The notes under the pieces are model-generated. The model made no database searches, was not told where the DNA came from, and was given only the letters and a program-made list of their open reading frames with translations. This document shows positions 47,450 through 57,851 of a DNA stretch of 64,000 nt, piece after piece. The stretch's first letter is position 1. Every line of letters begins with the position of its first letter. Source of the DNA: a bacterium HR15 (lineage in GTDB: Bacteria; Armatimonadota; Fimbriimonadia; Fimbriimonadales; GBS-DC); assembly GCA_002898555.1 (NCBI GenBank), contig BEHR01000008.1, forward strand, positions 1-64,000. The letters are read 5' to 3'. Position numbers and translations under genes: made by a program.

Positions 47450-48688
47450 ATGCTTTTCCAGCGCCATTTGCGGGAGCGTGTGGAGCGGCTTCTACAGATG
47501 ATGCCTGCCGTATTTTTGCAAGGAGCACGGCAGGTTGGCAAAACCACGCTGGCAAAGCGGCTTATCGAGGCGGGCATACTGAACGACTATGTGAACTTAG
47601 ATGATCCTCTGATTGCGAGCGCGGTGCAACAGGATGTGATTGGCTTTGTGCGCTCGCTTTCCAAAGGCACCGTAATCGACGAGGTACAGCGCATACCCGC
47701 TCTATTGCCTGCGATAAAAATGCGCATCGATGAGCGGCGTGAAACAGGAACCTTTTTGCTCACAGGCTCTGCCAACCCGCTGGCACTGCCTCAGATCGCT
47801 GATGCCTTGGTGGGGCGTGTGGGATTAGCGACCTTAATGCCCCTTTCGCAAGGCGAGATTGAGGGCGTACGCGAGACATGGTTGGAGCGGATTTTTGAGG
47901 AAGAGCCTTCGATAGCGATATACCCGCGTGTGGACGATCTGCCCGAGCGCTTGATACGCGGTGGCTATCCCGAAGCCGTTTTGCGTACCGATCCCGATTC
48001 GCGCCGTGAATGGCTCATCGCCTACCTGGACACCCTTATCGCGCGGGATGTGCGCGCTTTGGCTGAGGTGGAGCGACTCACTGCCCTCCCGTCTCTCCTA
48101 AAACTATTGGCGGCTGCCCCGTGTCAAATACTCAATATTACCAACCTGTCGCGTGAGTTGGGAATTGCGCAGCCAACTTTACAGAAGTATCTAAGCCTGT
48201 TCGAAGCCTTATTTATCGTGGTGCGTGTCCCCGCATGGTACGCCAACATTGGGACGCGGCTGCTGAAATCACCCAAGATCCTGCTCAGCGACACAGGACT
48301 TGCTGCCGCACTCGTTGCGGTTAGCACTCAGCGTATGCAGCAGGAGCCTCTGCTGTTTGGCAGGATGCTGGAAAACTTTGTTGGGATGGAACTGCTTAAA
48401 CAGATTCAGTTTGCAGGTGCGCGGGTACAACTCCACCATTTCCGCACAGATAAAGGGATGGAGGTGGATTTTGTGCTGGAGAACGAGACGGGGCAATTGG
48501 TAGGCGTGGAAGTGAAGGCGGGAGCCACGCCTAACGCGGGCGATTTTCGCGGATTACGGGTGTTGCAGCAAGCGACAGGAGAACGGTTCGCGCGGGGGAT
48601 TCTGTTCTATTGGGGTGAACGCTCTTTGCCTTTTGGGGAACGGCTTTGGGCGATGCCGATCAGCGCACTCTGGTCGCCACCCCTTTAG
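47450..48688 (+). CDS. DUF4143-family AAA ATPase
   Basis: The 412-residue protein has Walker A GARQVGKTT (25-33), Walker B GTVIDEVQRIP, sensor LLTGSANPLALP and the DUF4143 C-terminal block ending in ...VDFVLEN...VGVEVKAGATPNAGD, which resembles a PD-(D/E)XK strand pair (VDF...VEVKA). Family function is unknown; these genes are mobile and often lone. TATAAT ends 8 nt before ATG. It overlaps the converging next gene by 4 nt. Confidence 0.9.
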   Translation: MLFQRHLRERVERLLQMMPAVFLQGARQVGKTTLAKRLIEAGILNDYVNLDDPLIASAVQQDVIGFVRSLSKGTVIDEVQRIPALLPAIKMRIDERRETGTFLLTGSANPLALPQIADALVGRVGLATLMPLSQGEIEGVRETWLERIFEEEPSIAIYPRVDDLPERLIRGGYPEAVLRTDPDSRREWLIAYLDTLIARDVRALAEVERLTALPSLLKLLAAAPCQILNITNLSRELGIAQPTLQKYLSLFEALFIVVRVPAWYANIGTRLLKSPKILLSDTGLAAALVAVSTQRMQQEPLLFGRMLENFVGMELLKQIQFAGARVQLHHFRTDKGMEVDFVLENETGQLVGVEVKAGATPNAGDFRGLRVLQQATGERFARGILFYWGERSLPFGERLWAMPISALWSPPL

Positions 48689-49434
48689 CGCACCCCTGTC
48701 AACCGATCCAGGCGTTGCAGCAAGGGGCGACGCTCAATCCATTCGGTCAGCGAGTATCGCTCTGCCCAGAGGTGGAACAGTATCAGCCCCAGCGTCAGCA
48801 GCCCCTGTGCCCAAAATGGGGCGATGATTGCCAGCAGAGTGCCCATCACACCCCCTAATAGGTTGCTGCCAGTGTCGCCCAGCATGCCGCGTCCTGCCCG
48901 ATCCACGGGCAGTACCAGCAGCAACCCAAGCAAGATGCCCGACGGCATCCGCGCGTCGCCTGTAGCACCCCGTAGAAAAAGCGCAATTAGACATGGCAAC
49001 GCGAGCAGCCCGAAGAGCGTTCCCGCCCGCCCAGGACGCGCGTCCAGTAAGTTGAAAAAGTTTGCCCAAAGGGCTATCATGAGACCACTCAGGAGCGCGT
49101 GAGGAGTGGTGAAGGGGACACGGTGCAGCAACGAACCGATGGTGATGCCCAAAATCGTCCCCCCGATGAACTTGAGCAGCCCTGTGGTGGGGCGACCGGC
49201 AAGGAGCGCTCGTAGATGCCCACGCAAGCCTTTGGGTGCCTGCTGACCCCACTGGTCATCCACAAAGCCCAGAACCCCATAGCCCAGCACCAGCAGCCAA
49301 TAAAGCGGCTCTCGTGCCACAAAGAGCCACACTATCAATCCAGCAAGCCACGGCACCAGCCCCAGTCGGTCGGGCACAAGTTCGCCCCGAAAGTTCGTTC
49401 GTTGCCAGCCCCACCGTGCATAGAGCCTGCCCAT
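48685..49434 (-). CDS. MraY/WecA-like glycosyl-phosphate transferase
   Basis: The 249-residue membrane protein has about seven hydrophobic segments and the family motifs GVLGFVDD, NFFNLLDARPGRAG and MLGDTGSNLLGG (Asp-rich and N-x-x-N/D-x-x-D type). Enzymes of this family move a sugar phosphate onto undecaprenyl phosphate. At 249 residues it is shorter than MraY or WecA (about 320-360), so substrate and activity are uncertain. TACAAT at 49449-49454 lies 14 nt before the ATG. Confidence 0.8.
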   Translation of the reverse strand: MGRLYARWGWQRTNFRGELVPDRLGLVPWLAGLIVWLFVAREPLYWLLVLGYGVLGFVDDQWGQQAPKGLRGHLRALLAGRPTTGLLKFIGGTILGITIGSLLHRVPFTTPHALLSGLMIALWANFFNLLDARPGRAGTLFGLLALPCLIALFLRGATGDARMPSGILLGLLLVLPVDRAGRGMLGDTGSNLLGGVMGTLLAIIAPFWAQGLLTLGLILFHLWAERYSLTEWIERRPLLQRLDRLTGVR

Positions 49435-49511
49435 CTGCCCTACTGCCTATTGTACCTTCCTCTAAGAGTTGGCAGGAATCCCATCCTGGCGGGCGAATCC
49501 CAAGACGGGTG

Positions 49512-50795
<1,284 letters not shown>

Positions 50796-50877
50796 AAAGA
50801 GAAGGTAAAATTTTGCTGAGAGGCTATTTAAAAACTGGAGTTCAAGGAGATGGACAGGCATTCACGCTGGAGCATTT

Positions 50878-51006
50878 TGGAGGGCGAGGCTCCTGCCGAG
50901 CCGAATCTGGAGGGCGAGGCTCCCGCCGAGCCGTTCCAACCGACGCCGCACTAAGACAGGACTGTCTTAGCCACGCATGTCGGCTCGCGGGGACGCTCGC
51001 CCTCCA
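50878..51006. repeat. GGAGGGCGAGG repeats flanking an inverted repeat
   Basis: Two direct copies (50878 and 50908, period 30 bp) of TGGAGGGCGAGGCTCC-GCCGAGCCG are followed by a palindrome CTAAGACAG-GA-CTGTCTTAG (50951-50970) and an inverted, diverged copy ending at 51006. The region 50796-51151 has no supported gene. Confidence 0.8.
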
Positions 51007-51151
51007 CTGTGAGTTTCGGGCAGATGCACCAGTCTGTCCCTACCATTCTTAAAAAACAGTCTCTGATAAGCCCAATAGTCGAACAGATCCGTGAGGTTGC
51101 AGCATCGCTGCCTGATACTTTCGCTTCTCACATGGTACACTCTCTCTTAGC

Positions 51152-52759
51152 ATGCCGGTGCTGGAGAGCCATATCAACCCGAACGATGCGGAGTTTCGGG
51201 CGAATCGGGCGCATTACGAGGAGCTATTGAAGCAGTATCGCGACGCGCTGGAGTGGGCGCGGGCAGGGGGCGGACCCGACGCGCTTGCCAAGCATCGTGC
51301 CCGCAACAAACTCACCGCACGCGAGCGTATCGACGCGCTGATCGACCCCAACACGCCCTTTCTGGAACTCGCGCCCTTAGCCGCCTATCAAATGTATAAT
51401 AACGAAGCGCCATGCGCGGGCATCGTGTGTGGCGTGGGGGTCATTCACGGCAAGGAGTGCATGATTATCGCGAATGACGCCACCGTCAAAGGCGGCACCT
51501 ACTTCCCCATCACGGTCAAGAAGCACCTGCGTGCGCAGGAGATTGCGCTGGAGAACCGTTTACCGTGCATCTATATGGTCGATTCGGGGGGCGCGTTCCT
51601 GCCGTTGCAGGCAGAGGTATTTCCCGACCGCGACCACTTCGGGCGCATCTTTTACAATCAGGCGCGTATGTCCGCGCTGGGCATCCCGCAAATCGCGATT
51701 GTTATGGGATCCTGCACGGCGGGCGGCGCGTATGTGCCCGCGATGAGCGACCAGACCATCATCGTGAAGGAACAAGGCACGATCTTCCTGGGCGGTCCGC
51801 CTCTGGTCAAAGCCGCCACGGGCGAGGTGGTCAGTGCGGAGGAACTGGGCGGAGCCGATGTGCATACCCGCATTTCGGGCGTAGCGGACTACTTCGCGGA
51901 CAGCGACCTCCACGCCATCCAGATAGCCCGCGACATCATCCAACACCTGAACATCCGCAAGAGTATCCCTGCCGAGCTGCAACCGCCTGAAGATCCCCTG
52001 TATGACCCTGCCGAGATTTACGGCATTATCCCGCGCGACTTGCGCCAGCCGTTTGAAGTGCGCGAGGTGATTGCTCGCATCGTGGATGGCAGCCGCTTTC
52101 TGGAGTTCAAGGCACGCTATGGGCAGACACTGGTGTGCGGGTTCGCGCATATCTATGGCTTCCCAGTGGGCATCATCGCCAATAATGGCATCCTGTTCTC
52201 GGAGAGCGCGCTGAAAGGGGCGCATTTTATCGAACTCTGCTGCCAACGGCACATCCCTATCGTGTTTCTGCAGAACATCACGGGCTTCATGGTGGGTAAG
52301 AGGTACGAGAATGAGGGCATCGCCAAGCATGGCGCGAAAATGGTGATGGCGGTGGCGAACGCCGAAGTGCCCAAATTCACCGTCATTATCGGCGGCTCCT
52401 ACGGTGCGGGCAACTATGCGATGTGCGGGCGCGCCTATCAACCGCGCTGGCTCTGGATGTATCCCAACGCACGCATCGCGGTGATGGGTGGCGAGCAGGC
52501 TGCCAATGTGCTGCTTACGGTGAAGTTAGACCAGCTCGCTGCCAAAGGGCAAACCATGAGCGAGGAAGAGCAGCAGGCGTTCAAACAGCCCATTTTAGAG
52601 AAATATGCCGAGGAGAGCAGTGCGTTCTACAGCACCGCCCGTCTATGGGATGACGGCATTATCGACCCGGTGGACACGCGAACAGTGCTGGCGCTTGCCC
52701 TCTCCGCCGCCTATAACGCTCCCTTTCCCGACACCCGGTTCGGTGTGTTCCGGATGTGA
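51152..52759 (+). CDS. mccB: Acyl-CoA carboxylase carboxyltransferase, methylcrotonoyl type
   Basis: The 535-residue protein has both crotonase-like carboxyltransferase halves: N-terminal [20 protein letters not shown], acyl-CoA binding [47 protein letters not shown], and C-terminal [20 protein letters not shown] with [10 protein letters not shown]. The wording matches methylcrotonoyl-CoA carboxylase beta of leucine degradation better than propionyl-CoA carboxylase. The biotin-carrying alpha subunit is not adjacent. TACACT ends 10 nt before ATG. Confidence 0.87.
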   Translation: MPVLESHINPNDAEFRANRAHYEELLKQYRDALEWARAGGGPDALAKHRARNKLTARERIDALIDPNTPFLELAPLAAYQMYNNEAPCAGIVCGVGVIHGKECMIIANDATVKGGTYFPITVKKHLRAQEIALENRLPCIYMVDSGGAFLPLQAEVFPDRDHFGRIFYNQARMSALGIPQIAIVMGSCTAGGAYVPAMSDQTIIVKEQGTIFLGGPPLVKAATGEVVSAEELGGADVHTRISGVADYFADSDLHAIQIARDIIQHLNIRKSIPAELQPPEDPLYDPAEIYGIIPRDLRQPFEVREVIARIVDGSRFLEFKARYGQTLVCGFAHIYGFPVGIIANNGILFSESALKGAHFIELCCQRHIPIVFLQNITGFMVGKRYENEGIAKHGAKMVMAVANAEVPKFTVIIGGSYGAGNYAMCGRAYQPRWLWMYPNARIAVMGGEQAANVLLTVKLDQLAAKGQTMSEEEQQAFKQPILEKYAEESSAFYSTARLWDDGIIDPVDTRTVLALALSAAYNAPFPDTRFGVFRM

Positions 52760-52779
52760 GGGTCTTCTGATGGAGATGC

Positions 52780-54213
52780 CTATTGGCGCGTGAGCTGCTC
52801 GTAGGTGTAGCCGATGCGCAGCACGGTCGGCTCATCGAAGGGCTTGCCAATAATCTGCAAGCCGACAGGTAGCCCATCCACCGAGCCACAGGGCACAGAG
52901 AGCGCAGGCAGTCCTGTCAGGTTCACTGGAATGGTCAGCACATCCATCAGCTTCATCGCCAATGGGTCGCTTATCAGCTCGCCGATTTTGAAAGCGGGCG
53001 TGGGGGCTGTGGGGCAGAGGAGCGCGTCGAACTGTGCCATCGCGCGGTCAAACTCCTGTCTAAGCAGCGTGCGTGCCTTTTGCGCCTTCAAATAGTAGGC
53101 GTCATAATAACCTGCCGAGAGCGCGTAGGTGCCGATCATAATCCGCTGGATGACCTCATCTCCAAATCCCTCGGCGCGAGTGCGCTCCATCATGCCAATA
53201 TGTCCCAGCTCCGCGCCCACTCGCAGCCCGTAGCGTACCCCATCATATCGTGCGAGGTTGGATGAGCATTCTGCAGGCGCGAGGATGTAGTAAATAGGCA
53301 AGCCATATTCCACCATCGGGATCGAGGTCTCCTCCACGATGGCGCCTGCATCGGCGAGCTGGTCGATAGCACGGCGCACGGTTTGTGCCACTTCGGGTTG
53401 CACGCCTTGCGCGAAGAACTCGCGCGGCACGCCTAATCGCAAGCCTTGCACATCGGCGCGCAACGCCTCGCGATAGTCGGGCACAGGCACCTCCACGCTG
53501 GTCGCATCGAGCGGGTCCTTGCCGGCAATCACATTCATCATCAGGGCGCAGTCGGCAACGGTCTTCGTCATCGGTCCAATTTGATCCAGCGAGGAGGCGT
53601 AGGCGATCAGTCCGTAGCGGCTGACGCGCCCGTAGGTGGGTTTCAGCCCGACCACCCCGCAATAGGCGGCAGGCTGGCGAATGGAGCCGCCCGTGTCGGA
53701 GCCGAGCGCAGCGATTGCCATGTGCGCCGCCACGGCTGCTGCCGAACCGCCCGAAGAGCCGCCCGGCACACGGGAGAGATCGCGCGGGTTGCGCGTCGGG
53801 TGGAACGCGGAATACTCGGTGGAGCTGCCCATCGCGAACTCGTCCATGTTCGTCTTGCCGAGAATCACCGCGCCCGCCTGCTTCAGCCGCGCCGTCACGG
53901 TGGCATCGTAAGGCGGGATATAGTTCTGTAGAATGCGTGAGGCACAAGTGGTGCGGATCCCGCGCGTGCTGATGTTGTCCTTAATCGCGACCGGGATGCC
54001 CAGCAGTGGGTTCCATTCCCCGGCGTCCAGTCGCGCTTGTGCCTGACGCGCCATCTCGCGCGCCAGGTCAGGAGTCAGCGTGATATATGCTTGAATCTGC
54101 GGTTCCAGTCGTTCAATCTGCTGGATGACCGCTTCGGTCAGCTCGATGGCGGAGATTTCGCGCCGTCGCAACCGCTCGCTCAGCTCAAGCAGGCTGTATT
54201 CATGCAGCTCCAT
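52780..54213 (-). CDS. gatA: Asp/Glu-tRNA amidotransferase subunit A
   Basis: The 477-residue amidase has the Ser-cisSer-Lys triad at K78 (PVAIKDNIS), S153 (GGSSGGSAAAVAAH) and S177 (GSDTGGSIRQPA). It releases ammonia from glutamine to convert misacylated Glu-tRNA-Gln (and Asp-tRNA-Asn). It begins immediately after gatC. gatB is not in the window. Confidence 0.95.
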   Translation of the reverse strand: MELHEYSLLELSERLRRREISAIELTEAVIQQIERLEPQIQAYITLTPDLAREMARQAQARLDAGEWNPLLGIPVAIKDNISTRGIRTTCASRILQNYIPPYDATVTARLKQAGAVILGKTNMDEFAMGSSTEYSAFHPTRNPRDLSRVPGGSSGGSAAAVAAHMAIAALGSDTGGSIRQPAAYCGVVGLKPTYGRVSRYGLIAYASSLDQIGPMTKTVADCALMMNVIAGKDPLDATSVEVPVPDYREALRADVQGLRLGVPREFFAQGVQPEVAQTVRRAIDQLADAGAIVEETSIPMVEYGLPIYYILAPAECSSNLARYDGVRYGLRVGAELGHIGMMERTRAEGFGDEVIQRIMIGTYALSAGYYDAYYLKAQKARTLLRQEFDRAMAQFDALLCPTAPTPAFKIGELISDPLAMKLMDVLTIPVNLTGLPALSVPCGSVDGLPVGLQIIGKPFDEPTVLRIGYTYEQLTRQ

Positions 54214-54504
54214 TTAGTCCTCCACGATTCGGGGCACGATGAACAGACCGTCGCGTGCTTGCGGCGCGTTGGCTAACGCCTCCTCGCGGGGTAGCGGGGT
54301 GCCGGGCACATCTTCGCGAAAAGCGTTATAGACGGGGATAGAATGGGAGGTCGGCTCCACGGACTCGGTCGGCAGCGACTGGAGCCGCTCGAAGTGTGCC
54401 ATGAGGGCATTGATGTGCCCCATAAACTGCGCCAGTTTCTCGTCCGACAGTTCCAGTCGCGCCAGCTTCGCCACATGCCGCATCTGCTCTATCGTCAGCG
54501 CCAT
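54214..54504 (-). CDS. gatC: Asp/Glu-tRNA amidotransferase subunit C
   Basis: The 96-residue product begins MALTIEQMRHVAKLARLELS and ends REEALANAPQARDGLFIVPR, both hallmarks of GatC, which wraps GatA and GatB together. ATG 54504 is supported by GGAGGG and an upstream TATAAT; earlier in-frame starts lie in the promoter. gatC and gatA are abutting. Confidence 0.93.
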   Translation of the reverse strand: MALTIEQMRHVAKLARLELSDEKLAQFMGHINALMAHFERLQSLPTESVEPTSHSIPVYNAFREDVPGTPLPREEALANAPQARDGLFIVPRIVED

Positions 54505-54635
54505 GCCCGGTTCCCTCCAGACGCCGAGATTATACCTCGCGGTGCTAACCTGTAGGGGAAGACCTGCATGTCTGTCCTGTAAGCTTCTCTGCCACGAATG
54601 CGCCATCCGTAATCGGGGCGCATACACGACGCGCT

Positions 54636-54953
54636 TCAGCGCTCAGGCTCCGCTTCGGCTAAGTAAGCCTTCAGAAGAGCCTTGAACAAAGGACCGTGAT
54701 TGGGCACTTTGAGATGAAGCAGCTCATGGACAATCACCTCGCGTCGGAAAGTGGCAGGTTGGTGCAGGAGCGCGGTGTCGAAGGTCAACCGTCCGCGCGA
54801 GGAGCAGCTTGCCCACTTGCGTTTCATGGGGCGGATGTGGATGTCGCGAATGCGATCCGCCACGCCTATGCGACGCGCCCACGCCCACACCTCCGCGATT
54901 AAAGTGTCGCGTGCCACCGCCTCGGCTAACGGGGAAACGCCAGGTTTCTTCAT
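54636..54953 (-). CDS. YgjP/SprT-like metal-dependent hydrolase
   Basis: The 105-residue protein contains IVHELLHLKVPNHGPLFK, a zinc HExxH motif with a third histidine in the YgjP (DUF45) spacing, and KWASCSSRGRLTFDTALL before it. It is short relative to YgjP (about 200), keeping only the catalytic half. Its ATG overlaps the hsdR stop (ATGA). YgjP-like peptidases are often found beside hsdR; their role there is unknown. Confidence 0.85.
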   Translation of the reverse strand: MKKPGVSPLAEAVARDTLIAEVWAWARRIGVADRIRDIHIRPMKRKWASCSSRGRLTFDTALLHQPATFRREVIVHELLHLKVPNHGPLFKALLKAYLAEAEPER

Positions 54954-57847
54954 GCCACTCTCCTAAGCCAGTCCAGAATTTCGTTGGTCAATGATACGAA
55001 GTCGCCCACCGCGGCTTTACACAGGGCTAAGTACAAAGCTTTACGCATCTCGCTTTCCTGCCGCGCGATCGTTTTCCAATGGGGATATTGCTGGAAAATC
55101 GGTTCCAAATTGTTGGCGATGGCTGAGGCGTTCTCGGCGGGGAGTTGCTTGTGGATGCGCAGCCACCACTCGATGGCAAACGCCTCTTGGGAGAGCTGGC
55201 TCTGTTTGCGCTCCTCTTCGGCTTCCTGCAGCTGACGCACCAGCTCGTTCAACTCGCGCAGGGCTTCCTCGCTGGAGAGCTGCTGCTCTTCGAAGCGGAG
55301 GCGGATGGCTTCGGCACGCTCGCCAATCGGGATGAGGTGGGGCTGCTCGTTGCCTTTGGCTTCCACCAGCCGATACAGCGCCTTGAGCAAATTGAACACC
55401 TTCACGGTATCGGAGCTTTGCTCGTGCAGCAGCGCCAACAACGCACTCGCACCGATTTCGTAGGTGACTTTCGGCTCGTGGACTGCCTGCGTTGCCGTGT
55501 GGCGTTGCACGATTTCGGCGGTCTTGCGCAGGAACGACTTATCCACGGGCACATGCGGCTCGTATGCCTCGCGAAGCAAGCGATACATTTCTACCAGCCG
55601 CTGGTAATCGTCTAAGAAGGGGCGCAGGAACGCATCGGGTGAGAGAATCTCATACAGTTCCTCCAACTCGCGGAAATAGGCATAGAACTTCTCGCGTTGC
55701 TCGCGGTCGCGGAAGTGGAGCAGAATCGCTTCTGCCGCCTTATCGCCTTCCAACCCACGCGATAGGTTCAGAAACTCCGCCCGTCCCTGCTCCATCAGTT
55801 GCTCGAATCGCTCCTTGAGGACCTCCAGCCCCTCCACGACGCCCTGCACCTCTTTGGAGTCGAAGGACAAGGCGCGTTCCAGGTTGTCGAAGATGCCCAC
55901 GAAGTCAACGATCAGCCCGTTGGTTTTGCGGCGTCCGTCGGCATCTTCGTAGGGGCGGTTCACACGGGCGATGGCTTGCAGCAGCACATGGTCGCGCATG
56001 GGTTTGTCTAAATACATCGCGTAGAGGATGGGCGCGTCGTAGCCTGTGAGGAGTTTTTCCGTGACGATGAGGATTTCGGGCTGCTCGCCCGGCTTGCGGA
56101 AGGCTTTGCGCACCGCCGTCTCTTCCTCGTCGCTCAGGTGATAGCGTTTGAGCTTAGGCGGGTCGTTATGTCCAGGACTGATGACTACTCGGCTCATTTC
56201 GGAGGGCAGCAGCTGATCCAGCGCCTCTTTGTAAAGGCAGCACGCCTCGCGATCCACCGCCACCAGAAACGCCTTGTAGCCCATCGGGCGGATATACCGC
56301 TGAAAGTGATCTGCCACAAACTCCGCCACGCGCTTCACCCGCTCCGGGTTTTTCAGCATATTCTTGAGATTGACCGCGCGGTCTAAGACACGGTTCAGCT
56401 CCTCGATATCGGATACGCCCTCCAGCTCTGCCGCTTCCCAAAACTCGCGCTCCATCGCATCGCGATCCACCAGCAGGTCGTTGGGTGCCATCTGGTAGTG
56501 GAGGGGAACCGTTGTGCCGTCCTGAATGGAGTCGCGAATGGAGTATTTGTCCAAGTAGCTCTCCGCGTCGTCGCTGCCGAAGACCTTGAAAGTGCCTTTG
56601 CCATGCGCGGTTTTATCGATGGGAGTTCCCGTGAAGCCGATGAAGGTGGCGTTCGGCAGCGCGCCCATCAGGTAGTTGCCCAAATCGCCCCCCGTAGTGC
56701 GGTGCGCCTCGTCAACCAGCACGAAGATGTTCGCTCGCGTGTTCAGGTTCGCATCCGCGTCATCGAACTTGTGTATCATCGAAACGATCAGCCCGCGCGT
56801 GTCTTGGCGCAGCAACTCGCGCAGGTGGCGTTTGCTCTGCGCCACATGCATCCGCTCGAATCCCACCGACGCAAGGTTCTGGAACAGTTGCTGCTGCAGT
56901 TCGTTGCGGTCGACAATCATCAGCACGGTCGGGTTTTGGAAGTAGGGGTCTTCCAGCAGCCGCTTGGCGACGGTAATCATCGTGTAGGTTTTGCCGGAGC
57001 CTTGCGTGTGCCAGATTAGCCCGCGCTTTTTGGTGGGGTCTTTAGCACGCGCCAGCACCTTCTCAGCAGCCCGCATCTGGTGGGGGCGCAGGATGACCTT
57101 CGATAGCTCGCCATCCTTGCGCACGAACAGGATGTAGTCGGTCAGCATCTGCAGCACGCGCCGGGGCGCCACGAAATGCTTGACCAGATCCTCGAAGTTC
57201 CGTTCGGGCGCCATCTCCTCGCGCCAGTTGAACAGCATCTTGCGCGATAGGTTCCAAGTGGGACCGTAGAAGAACTGCACCAAGTGGGTCAGCGCATGGA
57301 GTTGGGCGTGCACCATCAGCTCGGGCGCCTCCTCGTGATAGCGACGGATTTGGTCGAACGCCTCGGCAATCCCTTCCAAGCGCGTGGCAGCTTTGGTCTC
57401 CACCACCAGCACGGGGATCCCGTTGACCAGAAAGACCACATCGGCGCGAATGCGAAAGCGACCATTGCGAAAGGCGAACTCGTCGGTGACCTGGAAGGTG
57501 TTGGCATCGATGCAGTGCGTCTCCAGCAGGCGCACATTGCGCTCGCGCCGCTCGGCTTCCACGAAGACCGTTTTAAGACCTTTCAGGTACTCCCACGCTT
57601 CGAGGTTGCCTTCGATAGTCGGGCGCACGCCGAGCAGCTTGTCAGCGAGCTCCTCCGCCTTTTCTGTGTCCACCACCCCTGGATTGAGTCGCTCCAGTTG
57701 CTGTATCAGCACCGTGCGCAGGATCGGGCACTCCTCACCGCCCCGCCGTTTCAGCGCATCCTCTGGGTTCAGGTAGGTCCAGCCCGCTTCTTCGGCATAG
57801 CGGATGAGTGGGTTTTGAACAATGTTGCGTTCTGACGCCAGAGTCAT
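54950..57847 (-). CDS. hsdR: Type I restriction enzyme R subunit
   Basis: The 965-residue protein has the N-terminal nuclease site D136...E150-x-K152 (IRADVVFL...VVETKAA), a helicase with Walker A GSGKT (283-287) and DEAH box (379-382), motif III-type FIGFTGTPI, and a coiled helical C-terminus. It cuts unmethylated DNA after ATP-driven translocation with HsdM and HsdS. hsdS is 5 kb away at the right edge; hsdM must lie beyond it. It follows the DUF262 gene by 4 bp. Confidence 0.95.
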   Translation of the reverse strand: MTLASERNIVQNPLIRYAEEAGWTYLNPEDALKRRGGEECPILRTVLIQQLERLNPGVVDTEKAEELADKLLGVRPTIEGNLEAWEYLKGLKTVFVEAERRERNVRLLETHCIDANTFQVTDEFAFRNGRFRIRADVVFLVNGIPVLVVETKAATRLEGIAEAFDQIRRYHEEAPELMVHAQLHALTHLVQFFYGPTWNLSRKMLFNWREEMAPERNFEDLVKHFVAPRRVLQMLTDYILFVRKDGELSKVILRPHQMRAAEKVLARAKDPTKKRGLIWHTQGSGKTYTMITVAKRLLEDPYFQNPTVLMIVDRNELQQQLFQNLASVGFERMHVAQSKRHLRELLRQDTRGLIVSMIHKFDDADANLNTRANIFVLVDEAHRTTGGDLGNYLMGALPNATFIGFTGTPIDKTAHGKGTFKVFGSDDAESYLDKYSIRDSIQDGTTVPLHYQMAPNDLLVDRDAMEREFWEAAELEGVSDIEELNRVLDRAVNLKNMLKNPERVKRVAEFVADHFQRYIRPMGYKAFLVAVDREACCLYKEALDQLLPSEMSRVVISPGHNDPPKLKRYHLSDEEETAVRKAFRKPGEQPEILIVTEKLLTGYDAPILYAMYLDKPMRDHVLLQAIARVNRPYEDADGRRKTNGLIVDFVGIFDNLERALSFDSKEVQGVVEGLEVLKERFEQLMEQGRAEFLNLSRGLEGDKAAEAILLHFRDREQREKFYAYFRELEELYEILSPDAFLRPFLDDYQRLVEMYRLLREAYEPHVPVDKSFLRKTAEIVQRHTATQAVHEPKVTYEIGASALLALLHEQSSDTVKVFNLLKALYRLVEAKGNEQPHLIPIGERAEAIRLRFEEQQLSSEEALRELNELVRQLQEAEEERKQSQLSQEAFAIEWWLRIHKQLPAENASAIANNLEPIFQQYPHWKTIARQESEMRKALYLALCKAAVGDFVSLTNEILDWLRRVA

Positions 57848-57851
57848 AGTC